From: Cymbidium sinense
Taxonomy: Eukaryota; Streptophyta; Magnoliopsida; Asparagales; Orchidaceae
Direction of reading: 5' to 3'
DNA length: 64,000 bases
Assembly: GCA_021442155.1 (NCBI GenBank)
Contig: JAKCPB010001401.1
Coordinates: forward strand, 434,001-498,000
A program made the translations under genes and the position numbers. This document shows, one piece after another, positions 10,850 through 20,400 of the stretch; positions within the stretch are counted from its first letter, which is position 1, and every line of letters starts with the position of its first letter. The notes under the pieces were generated by a model, which was not told the origin of the DNA, made no database searches, and saw only the letters and a program-made list of their open reading frames with translations.

Positions 10850-12617
10850 TGACGAGGTGACTATTCGATGACTACGGATATCACTCTTGTAAATAAGGAT
10901 GCTTTAGCTTCTAATGAACCTATCCATTTGCATCCGATATTGGTATTAATATGGACAATAATATGTTTTCAAAACTTGTCGATGATGATTCTATTTCAAA
11001 TGATTTCATTCCTGCTTCTTTGCCACCTTTAATAGAAGAACATGTGATCCCTCATGAAGGTCTGATTGGTGAGCTTACTAAGGATAAAATTTCTAATCCT
11101 GATTTGGGCACTTGTAGTTAAACAGTTCTAATCCTACTTCTGCTTTTTCATCTAATGTTGCACTATCTTCTAACCCGATTTTGCAAAATAATAATGATTT
11201 GGAAGAAGGTGAAGTGCTCTGCAATGATGTTGTAAATATGCAACCTTATCCCAAGCATATCCCTGAATAATCTCTATCTGATGGTGATGTTGTGGATATG
11301 ACTAATAAATTTTGAACGGTTTTAGAAAGAAAAATAAAACTCCTAAATCTAAATTTCTTAACTTTTCCAGAGTTACTAGATCTCGTTGTTCAGCCTAGAA
11401 ATAAATTGTTTCCTTCTTAATTTAGAATGTGCAAGGGATTGGTAAAATCTCTATTAGAAATTGAATTAAAAATTTAGTTCGTTCTCATAATATTTCTTTT
11501 TTTGGCTATTCTAGAACCTTTTATTCTTCCTTCTAACATTCCTTTTGTTGCTAGAATGATTGGTTTTGGTAATTTTTTTTGCTAATTAGAGCAATAAAAT
11601 TTGGATTTTTTGGAATAGTTCTTTTATTTTGCAAGTTTTGGATGGGTTTTCCCATGTTGTGAATGTTACGATTACTTTTAATAATTGGTATTGTTTTGGT
11701 TCATTTGTTTATGCTGCTTATAATAGAAACAATTGATGGTTTCTTTGGGAAGATCTTATTAAGTTTTCTTCTTCTGTTAATGCTCCTTGGTTTGTGGGTG
11801 TGGATTTTAATACTATCTCCTCTTCCGCTGAACGGGTTGGTGGTAATGCTTCGAACTTATTTTCAATGGAATATTTTAATAACATGATCCTTGATTGTCA
11901 TCTTACTGACATTGGCTTTAGTGGGACTCAGTTTACTTGGAAAAATTATAGACTCTAGCAAAGGTTAGATCAGGTTATTTCTAGCCATTTATGGATTAAC
12001 CTTCTTCCTAGTACTTTTGTTGAGCATTTAAGTAGAACCCTTTTGAACCATTCTCCTTACTTATCTTTGTGAATTTGAATGCTACTAAACCCTCCTCTCC
12101 TATCCTTTTTCGCTTTCAAAAAATGTGGCTCATCAATGAGAGATTATTGGATGTTGTCGCTAGTAACTAGGATGAGCCTCTCCATCCTAATGTTTCTATT
12201 TTTGGGATGAGGAGATTGTGGTTCAAATTAAAAAGACTCAAACATTGCCTTAATTGGTGGAATAAACATTATTCTAAAAACCTTTTTTGTCAATATCAAA
12301 GAAATGGAGAATGAGGTTATAGTTTTGGAAGATTCTATTGTTAATGACCCATCTAAAATTCATTTGTTGGCTCAAGCTAAAAATAGGTTAACATGTTATC
12401 AAGACATGGAAGAGACCTATTTGTGGCAAAAAGCCTCTATGAAACAGATCTTTGATGGTGATCGTAATACTAAATATTTTCATGCCATGGTTAAAAAGAA
12501 AAGGCTTTAAATCACATACATAAAATTAAAACTAATGATGGTACCTGGTGTTCGGATAACAAGGAGCTTACAGATTCTGATTGTCTCTTTTGTTAAAGAG
12601 CTTCTTAACAAAAATGT
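10850..12617 (+). mobile_element. LINE-2: truncated plant L1 fragment (ORF1 end to before RT)
   Basis: Homologous in order to 54,960-56,670 of LINE-3. It starts inside ORF1, contains the EN opening near 11,420, VDFNTIS near 11,805-11,825 and NHSPYL near 12,043 (Asp replaced by Asn before the His), then the conserved linker in frame 12,304-12,510 (QDMEETYLWQK, GDRNTKYFHAMV). It stops at GAGCTTCTTAACAAAAATG (12,598-12,616), where LINE-3 continues into RT. Both ends are missing: no 5' leader, no RT, no poly(A) of its own. Several stops and frameshifts. It is joined directly to GR-RBP copy A. Confidence 0.88.
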
Positions 12618-12838
12618 TTGGAGGTGAAGGCAGAGGCAACAATTATCACAGTGGTAGTGGGCGATCTAGAGGTATTGGTGGATATGGAGGTGGTGGTCGA
12701 AGCTGTGGTGGTTATAGAGGCGAGAGGAGTGATGGAGGTTACAACCGTGATGGTGGCAGAGAGAGAGATCAGGGATATGATGGTGGATCCCTCTACTCAA
12801 GAGGCGGGGGTGATTCTGATGGGAACTGGAGAAACTAA
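12581..12838 (+). CDS. Chimeric LINE/GR-RBP open frame (85 codons), probably not a gene
   Basis: The frame starts at an ATG present by chance in LINE-2 (MSLLLKSFLTKM) and runs into the GR-RBP glycine-rich tail without a break. About 12 residues are LINE-derived and ~73 are GR-RBP-derived. I see no promoter, no intron structure and no RRM, so expression is doubtful. It is listed because the fusion is in frame and the glycine-rich part is intact, unlike all other copies. Confidence 0.25.
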   Translation: MSLLLKSFLTKMFGGEGRGNNYHSGSGRSRGIGGYGGGGRSCGGYRGERSDGGYNRDGGRERDQGYDGGSLYSRGGGDSDGNWRN

Positions 12839-13024
12839 AGAACCCAACGATCTACTACTTATGGAACTAGAGTAGAGGTAGTTTTAGTTATCAAGGGTTT
12901 TGATTTGCTCTATGCATGGTCATTTTTATCTATATCATCGTGTCTTAAAAACCTGGTTTGTAACTTGGTTGATGAAATAGAAAAGAAGTTATGTTGAATA
13001 TAAATTTGTTCTATGTAAAAAAAA
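12618..13024 (+). pseudogene. GR-RBP retrocopy A (glycine-rich C-terminus, 3'UTR, poly(A))
   Basis: Encodes a Gly/Arg/Tyr/Ser-rich tail (SGRSRGIGGYGGGGRS, then DGGYNRDGGRERDQGYDGG) ending at a stop at 12,836-12,838. A 3'UTR follows (GATTTGCTCTATGCATGG, GGTTGATGAAAT) and an A8 run at 13,017-13,024, then telomere-like repeats. Plant GR-RBPs have an N-terminal RRM and a C-terminal glycine-rich region, and bind RNA in stress responses and processing. The RRM is absent. This is the only copy in the window whose glycine-rich frame is unbroken. Its right flank matches those of other copies, so it arose from the same insertion, with its left part replaced by LINE-2. Confidence 0.75.
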
Positions 13025-15582
13025 TCCAAAAACCTTAAACTGTAAACTAAAACTTGAACCCTAGACCTAAAACCTAAACCCTAAACCCTAAAACTTTAAA
13101 CCATAAACCCAAAGAAACAAACCTAAACCCTAAAACCCTAAACCCTAAACCTAAAACCATAAACCCTAAATCCTAAACCCTAAACCCCCCCCCTAAACCC
13201 TAACCCTCAAACCCTAAACTAAAAAATCCAAAACCTAAAATGCTAAAACTTGAAACTAAATAACATAAAAAAATAAATAAATAAACCTAAACCAAAAATA
13301 AAATAAAATAAACTAAAACCTAAACCTAAACCCACCTAAAAAAAAATAAAAAAATAAAACTAAACTAAAAATAAACTTAAACTAAACTAAAATAAATAAA
13401 CCCAAAATAGATAAAGTAAACTAAAAAAAAATAAAAATAAAATAAACTAAAATAAACAAAAATAAGCAAAATAAACCTAAACCTATGAGTTTACTTAATT
13501 TAAAAATAAAAATAAAAATAAAAAACCCTTACCCTAAAACTAACCCTAAATCCTAAACCCTAAAACCCACAACCCTAAAAACTAAACCCTAAACCCTAAA
13601 AACCCAAAAACCTAAACCTAAATTAAAACCTAAACCAAAATGTGTAAATAAAATATCATTAAAAAATAAAAACTAAACAAAAATACAATAAATAAAAATG
13701 TAAACTAAACTAAAAAATAAAATAAACCTAAAATAAAATCTAAATAAAAAGTAAAACTAATGTAAAATAAAAAATAAATTAAACCTAATATAAAATAAAA
13801 TTAAAACTTAATATAAACCTAAACCTAAAACCTAAAATAAAACTTAAACCCTAAACTAAAAAAAAAACCTAAACCTAAAATAAAATGAAATAAAAAATAA
13901 AGCTAAGTAAACTAAAATAAACTAACTAAAATAAACAAAACCTAAACCAAAACCTAAAATAAACTAAACCTAAACCCTAAATTAAATAAATTCAAATAAA
14001 CTAAAAATACACTGAAACCTAAACTAAAAAATAAAACCTAAAAATAGACCTAAAATAAAAACTTAAAACCTGAACTTAAAAAATTAAAATAAAAACCTAA
14101 ACCTAAACCTAAAAAAATAATAAAACCTAAACTTAAAAAATAAAATAAAAATAAAACTAAACAAAAAAAATAAACTAATAATAAACCTAATCTATAATTA
14201 GTAAAAACTAAATAAATAAAATAATAATTAAAAAAATAAAAATGATAAATTAAATAAATAAAACTAAAATACATATTAAATTAAAATAATCCTCCCTGGT
14301 TCCCAAACCCTACCATACCTAAATCTCTCCTACCTAACCCTACCCTAACTGATCACCTACCCAGTCCTGACCCTGAGCCCTCCTAAACCTCCATAAACCC
14401 TCCTAAAACCTACCCAACTGCACTTACCTTATCAAACCTAAACTACCCTACCCAAAACCCTAAACCCTAAATCCTGAGCACTGAGGCTCTACTGACCATC
14501 CAACCACTTACCAAAACCCTAGCCAAAACAAAAATAAACCTAAAACCTAAAAATATAAACCTAAACTAAATAAAACCTAATAATAAAATAAAAAAATAAA
14601 CCTAAACCTAAATAAAAAAATAAAAAAAGTAAAAACGTAAAGTAAAACCTAAACCTAAACCTAAAAATAAAAAAATTTAAAAAATTTAAATAAACTAAAA
14701 TAAAATAAATAAAAACTAAACTAAATTAAAAAACAAAATAAACCTAAGAACCAAAAACCTAAATAAAATAAAAATAAAGTAAAATAAAAACTAAATTAAA
14801 ATTAAACCTAAAAAATAAACCTAAAAAGTCATAAAAATAAATAAAAAAATAAAACCTAAACCCTAAACTAAAAATAAATCCTAAACCTACGATAAAAATA
14901 AAATAAACAAAATAAAATAAACCTAAACCTAAACTAAAATAAATAAAACCTAAACTTAAACCTAAAATAAATTAAACCTAAACTTAAATCTAAACTAAAT
15001 AATATAAAATAAACTAAAAATAAACCTAAACCTAAACTAAAAAATAAAACCTAAAAATAAAGCTAAAATATAAACATAAAACCTAAAACTAAAAAAATAA
15101 AATAAAAAGCTAAACCTAAACCTAGAAATAAAAAATAAAACCTAATCCTATAAAATAAAATAAAAATAAAACTCAACTAAAAAATAAACCTAAACCTAAT
15201 AAATAAACTAAAATAAAAAACCTAAATGAAAATAAATAAACTAAACTAAATAAAAATAAAAAATAAACTTAAATAAAAATAAAAAATAAAATAAACTCAA
15301 ATAAATAAAAATTAAATGAAATAATAAACCTAAACCTATTGGTTTACTTAATTTTAAAAAATATAACCCCTAAACCATAAATCCTAAACCCTAAACCCTA
15401 AAACCCTAAACCCTAAACACTAAACCCTAAAACCCTAAACTCTGAACCCTAAACCCTAAACCCAAAACCCTAAACCCTAAGCCTCAAACCCTAAACCCTA
15501 AGCCCTAAAACCTACGACCTTAAACCCTAAACCCTAAAATCTAATCCCTAAACAAACCCTAAATCGTAAACCCTAAACCCTA
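13025..15582 (+). repeat. Telomere-like satellite block 3
   Basis: Contains break motifs at 13,487-13,505 (GAGTTTACTTAATTTAAAA) and 15,340-15,358 (GGTTTACTTAATTTTAAAA), each followed by CCCTAAA-rich tracts. About 14,285-14,530 is a scrambled CT/CA-rich stretch (CCCTGACC, CTGAGCCC, CTACCC). The rest is AAATAAA/CCTAAA-rich. No coding sequence; the - strand open frame at 14,050-14,274 is low-complexity F/Y/L. Confidence 0.88.
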
Positions 15583-16040
15583 AGAATGGGAAAACTTTGA
15601 CAGAACATCACCATCAACTAGGCTTAGTTTAGATCCATGGAGGCAAGGTGGAGTAATTTACTACATAGTGGTGGAGGGATCTGAGGTGCTTGTGGATATG
15701 GAGGTGGTGGTCGAGCAAAGGGTGGTTATGGAGATGAGGAGCGAGGTTACAACGTGGTGGTGGTAGAGGGAGAGATTAGGGATATGATGGTAGATCCCGC
15801 TACTCGAGAGGTTTGGGGTGGTTCTGAGGGAAATAAAGAAACTGAAGATCGGCCGATCTGATCTACTTCCTATGGAACTCTATCACAGTAGAGACTGTTC
15901 TACATATCTAGGGGTTCTGATTTGCTCTATGGGCGCTCATTTTGATATATGTCATCGCTTGGGTCTTATAAAACATGGGGTGCTACTTGGTTGATGAAAT
16001 CAAAAGAAGAAATGTTGAATCAATTGATCTTTGTTAAAAA
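15583..16040 (+). pseudogene. GR-RBP retrocopy B
   Basis: Begins CTAAGAATGGG directly after CCCTAAACC. The first ~60 bases correspond to the end of an RRM (AATGGG...ACATCA...CAACTAGGCT, the region of the usual MNG..LDGRNI.VNQA). A glycine-rich segment with frameshifts follows, then the 3'UTR (GATTTGCTCTATGGGCGC, GGTTGATGAAATC) and a short A-run. It is 5'-truncated with no introns, as expected of a retrocopy. Copies C, D and F share the same left junction, so they are amplified products of one insertion. Confidence 0.78.
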
Positions 16041-16744
16041 CTAAACCTTAAACCCTAAACTAAAACTTAAACCAAAACCTAAACCTAAAACCTAAACCCT
16101 AAACCCTAAACCCATCACCCTAAACCCCAAATCCTTAACCTAAACCCTAAACCTAAACTAAAAAAAGCTAAAACCTAAACCAAAACTAAATAAAACTAAA
16201 ATAAAATAAATAAAAACTAAAAAATAAATAAAACTAAAATAAAATAAATAGATAAACTAAAACCTAAACCTAAACCTAAACTTAAAAAAAATAAAAAAAT
16301 AAAATAAATAAAGTAAAAAATGAAACATAAACTAAACTAAAAAAATAAAAACTAAATAAATAAAAAACTAAACTAAAATAAAATAAAATAAATAAAATAA
16401 ATAAAATAAAAACTAAACCCAAAAAATAAAATAAAAAAAAATAAAAATAAAACCTAAACCTAAACCTAAAAAAAAAAAAAACATAAAATAAAAATAAAAC
16501 CCTAAACCTAAACTAAAATAAACTAAAATAAAAAATAAACTAAATCTAAACCTAAAAAAAAATAAAATAAACCTAAACCTAAACTAAATAAACTAAAATA
16601 TAAAATAAAATAAAACCTAAAACCTAAAAAAAAACCAAAATAAAACCTAAACCTAAACCTAAAATAATAAAAAAATAAAAAAAAAAACTTACATCCTAAA
16701 AAAAAAAAAAACTAAAAAAAAACCTAAAAACTAAAAGTAAAACC
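16041..16744 (+). repeat. Telomere-like satellite block 4
   Basis: Canonical CCCTAAA for ~120 bases after copy B, then AAATAAA-rich DNA with A-runs up to the Gypsy boundary near 16,745. No ORF of substance. Confidence 0.88.
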
Positions 16745-16894
16745 TTAACCTACTAACAAACTAACAGGCTACCCACAAGGCCAAGTAAAGAAGGAAAGTG
16801 TCGCAGACTTACATCCTCCAAAGCAAGAAGACCATTAAGAAGACACACTAGGGTAGCACGCCGCCTCACCTAGAGCAAATGAGTGAGTACTGTT

Positions 16895-17868
16895 GGGGGC
16901 ATTATCTCAACTAAAAGTATGCATCTCTCCTCCAAGCCTTCGAGCTCTTCTAACACCAACTTGGCATTCTGCTCTGTTGTGATTTTGCTACCCACAACCA
17001 TCCTTTATGAAGGGAGTTAGCTTCTAATGGTAGAATGGCTTCAGACCCACACAATAAGGAGAAATGAGTAGACTGAGTTGGAGATCTATATGTGGTGTGG
17101 AAGGCCCATAAGGCTTCAACTAACTGGTGATGCCACTATCGCTTATTATTGTTGAGTGTCTTCTTCAGTATTTGGATGAGAGTTTTATTGAAGGCTTTTA
17201 CTAAGCCATTTTCCCTCGGGTAGTTGATGGTAGAATATCTCCAATCTATGATGTGTCTCCAAGAAAAGTTGTTGATCTGTGTCTTGAATGTGTAGTACCA
17301 TTATAAAATATAATTCATCGAGGAACTTTGAACCTACGATATGGTTCCTAAAATATTGGAGCACATGCTAAGTTGTGACCTCTCTGAATGGAATCTCCTT
17401 TGCCCATTTGAAAAACTAGTTAGTAGCAGCTAAGATGAATCGATGACCCTTAGAAGGAAGAGGATCAATCGGACCCACTATGTCGGTAGCCCAACACTCG
17501 AATGGCCACGAGACCGATGTAGGATGTAGAATGTTGGGTGGTTGGTGTAAGACCACACCATGTATTTGACATTCGTGGCATTGCCTAGCCGTATCCATGC
17601 AATATTTGATCATCGATGGCTAGTAGTATCCTAGTCTCTTGATCTTGGCTTTCATCTTCAGACTGGATTGGTTGGTTCCACATAATCCTGAGTGTACCTC
17701 GGTCATGATCTTATGGGCTTCATGCTTGTATAAACAACGTAACCACATGTGATCAAAAGACCACCAGTACATAACACCATCCACAAGAGTGTAGGAAAGT
17801 GCTCTCTTCTTCATCTGATGGGCTTGGGACTTCTCTTGAAGTAGTTTTCCTTTATTTAGGTAATCCAT
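16895..17868 (-). pseudogene. G1 integrase (H2C2 zinc finger and catalytic core), frameshifted
   Basis: The frame 17,620-17,868 carries HSGLCGTNQSSLKM and IKRLGYY, and 17,416-17,613 carries CHECQIHG plus WATDIVGPI, the HHCC finger followed by the first catalytic Asp region. Further left, other frames read NKTLIQILKK and a WHHQLVEALWAFHTTYRSPT stretch (about 17,030-17,180), the late core of plant Gypsy integrases. In the family, integrase joins element cDNA to the genome. Stops between segments make it inactive. Confidence 0.85.
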
Positions 17869-18140
17869 GAGTTTTTGCCTCCAATCTAACTCCTTATCCT
17901 TCTTAGTAATGACAACCTCACCTTCAAGAGAGTACTTTTTTTATGAGTTCAATCAATAAGGGATAAGACTTGTCTATTTGGACCTTTATTAATATGGACT
18001 CATCCTCCATACATGCCAACTCCTGCAAGCTTAGAGCATATATGGCATCGTCGAGGAATCTTATAAATGGTAACCTCAGTATTTGGGCCAACAACTCCAT
18101 GGTGTACTTGGGGTAGTGATGGAGCTTGGGCTTTATAACC

Positions 18141-18422
18141 TTACGGCATTTGGTTGATAATTAACTGAGAATCCCCAAAGATGTTGATGTTATTGATGCT
18201 TAGAGTAACAGTTAACTCTAGACCGGAAATTAGAGCATCATATTTGGCTTCGATGCTGGTGCAAGGATTGGACAAATGATATGAGAATCTCATCACATCA
18301 CGCGGTCTCGAGTTAAGAGAACTATTCCAACCCCGCCTTTCATGGAATAGTAGGCGTGGTTCTTCTCCTCTTTGAGAAGCCACACCATCAAAGTACATCT
18401 CCCGGATGAATACTAGTATCAC
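18141..18422 (-). pseudogene. G1 second (archaeal-type) RNase H domain
   Basis: Starts with YFDGVASQRG and contains EAKYDALISGLELTV and GDSQLIINQ, in the order and spacing of the additional RNase H of plant Tat elements (FDG.., EYEAL..GL, GDS.LVI.Q). The catalytic D, E and D positions are present, with AKYDAL where AEYEAL is usual. The frame is open for 93 codons but isolated from RT and INT by stops. Confidence 0.82.
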
Positions 18423-18649
18423 CTAAGTTCTTGATTTGTTCATCGGAGATCATCACTATCGGAGAGTTAGCAAGAAGTGGGTGTGCTACTAGGAAATCGC
18501 TCTTGTCCTTTCACTAGATGGAGTGCGAAGGTAATGTCAAACTGAGAGGATCATGGATCATGCCAACCATCGATAGCATCGATAAAGTCATGAGATATAT
18601 AGGATTGATCCTAGAGATTAAGTTCACATTATGAGGAAGCATGTAATGT

Positions 18650-19285
18650 TGTAGCTTTTGGGATGCAAAGATTAAAGATAGGTAATGCTTCTCAATGGTG
18701 GATAATTAGCCTCTAGGGATTAGACGACGGCTGAGGTAGTATAGTGCATTTTTTCCCTTCATCATTAGCTTGGGCCAACAAAGCACCAAGAGAGTTTTCT
18801 AATGCAGCAGTGTAAAGTATGAGCGGCTTGCCCAGGATAGGGGCCACTATAATCGACGGCATCATCAGGTAATGCTTGATGTCTTCAAAGGCATGCTCAC
18901 ACTTGTCATCCCACTTGAACTTGATGTCCTTTTTGATAAGTGCTAAGAATGGCTGACATCTTTCCAATATGTTGGATATAAAGCATCTTAGATATACGCA
19001 CTTGGAATGATCGAGTTGAGTTAAACTTTTAGGGGGTGACATTTCTAATATCACCTTAATCTTCTCCAGATCGATTTGAATTCCCTGGTATCGGACAACA
19101 AACCGAAGGAATTTCCCTGATGCTACTCCGAATGCACACTTCAAGGGATTCATTTTGAGGTTAAATTATCTTAACTGTTCAAAAACTACTCTGAAGTCAA
19201 AGAGATGGTCTTCCATTTCTCTACTTTTAACCACGAGAACATCAACATAGCACTCGACTTGATGATGAATGAGTTTATCTAAGAT
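18650..19285 (-). pseudogene. G1 reverse transcriptase C-terminus and RNase H start
   Basis: The frame 18,713-19,153 reads MNPLKCAFGVASGKFLRF, RYQGIQIDLEKIKVI, CQPFLALIKK, KFKWDDKCEHAFEDIK, then KPLILYTAALENSLGALLAQ: the RT palm end, thumb and start of RNase H of a Ty3/Gypsy polyprotein. Upstream (to 19,285) another frame holds remains of the region after YVDD. The catalytic YVDD region lies beyond the cut and is replaced by telomere-like repeats. Confidence 0.85.
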
Positions 19286-20062
19286 TCAAGTCTAAAATAA
19301 AATAAAAACCTAAACAAAAACCTAAACATAAACCTAAAAATAAAATAAAATAAACTAATAAAAATAAACTAAAATAAAATAAATAAAAACCTAAACCTAA
19401 ACCTAACAATAAAAAATAAAACTTAAACCGAAAAAAAAAATAAAAATAAAACTCAACTAAAAAATAAACATAAACCTAAACCTAAACTTAAAAAATAAAC
19501 TAAAATAAAAAAACCTAAAATAAATAAACTAAACTAAATAAAAATAAAATAAACCTTAATAAAATAAAAATAAAATAAACTAAAATAAATAATAAATAAT
19601 AAACTAAATAAACCTAAACCTGGTTTGCTTAATTTAAAAAACCCTAAATCCTAAACCTAAACAAATCCTAACCTAAACCCTATTACCTACCCTAAACTCT
19701 AAACCTACCCTCCATAAACCTAAAACTACCTAAACCCTAAACTCCTCCCTAAACCTAAACCCTAACTACCAACCTAACCCTGACCTTCCTAAACCCTAAA
19801 CCCTAAAACTAAAAACTAAACCTAAACATTTAAACCCTAAAACTCCCAAACCCTAAAACCCACTCACCTAACTAACTTAAACCCTAAACCCTAAAATCCT
19901 AAATCTCTAAACCCTACCAAAACTAAACCTAAACCTAAAACTAAACTCTTAAACTAAATAAAAAAAAAACTAAACCCCAAACTCAACTTAAACCTAAAGT
20001 AACTAAGTAAATTAAAAAATAAACCTAAACCCAAAAACATAATAAACCTAAACCTAAACTCT
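19286..20062 (+). repeat. Telomere-like satellite block 5
   Basis: AAATAAA/CCTAAA-rich, break motif GGTTTGCTTAATTTAAAAAA at 19,622-19,641, then a CCCTAAA-derived tract interspersed with CTACC/CTCCC words to GR-RBP copy C. The left edge abuts Gypsy RT sequence (AAGATTCAAGTCTAAAATAA, from 19,278), a junction repeated at ~32,870. Confidence 0.88.
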
Positions 20063-20400
20063 AAGAATGGAACCCTAAGAATATCATCTCCAGATCACTC
20101 TAAATCTTGTAGTAGAGGCAAAGGTGGCCATCGTAGTGGGGGATCTAGGTCGTGGATATGGAGGTGGTAGTTGGAGCAGTGGTGGTTATGGAGGCCAGAA
20201 AAGAGATGGAGGTTACAGCTGTGTGGTGGCGGAGGGGAGACAATGCTAGTTATCTTGATTTTTTTATTTGCTCTATGCATGCACATTTTTTATCTATGTT
20301 GTCACTTGTGTCTTAGAAAACTTGCTATGTTACTTGGTTGATGAAATCAAAAAGAAGAAATGTTGAATTTGAATTTGTTCTCTATTAAAAAAAAGAAAAA
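20063..20400 (+). pseudogene. GR-RBP retrocopy C (internal deletion)
   Basis: Starts CTAAGAATGG; the glycine-rich codons are recognisable on + (GGATATGGAGGTGGTAG, GGTGGTTATGGAGG) but shortened. The sequence jumps from the glycine region into the 3'UTR, losing ~100 bases relative to copies B and D. The UTR end (CACTTGTGTCTTAGAAAAC, GGTTGATGAAATC) and an A8GA6 run follow, then CCCTAAA. Copy E has the same internal deletion, confirming that C and E are duplicates. Confidence 0.78.

Larger units (their letters stand above)
16745..19285 (-). mobile_element. Gypsy fragment G1 (integrase, second RNase H, RT), probably Tat lineage
   Basis: Reading right to left: RT C-terminus and RNase H (19,153-18,650), second RNase H (18,422-18,141), integrase zinc finger (17,868-17,420) and integrase core (17,613-16,895). 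The order RT-RH, extra RNase H, INT on one strand is characteristic of the plant Tat lineage of Ty3/Gypsy elements. No LTR, PBS or gag is present. It is cut at both ends: at 19,285 within RT, directly against telomere-like repeats, and at 16,745. It retains the integrase core that G2 and G3 have lost. Multiple stops. Confidence 0.88.

Noticed and set aside
12618..12875. Alternative Val/Glu-rich frame over GR-RBP copy A
   Set aside because: It is a frame shadow of the glycine-rich reading, which matches GR-RBP and ends at the stop before the conserved 3'UTR.
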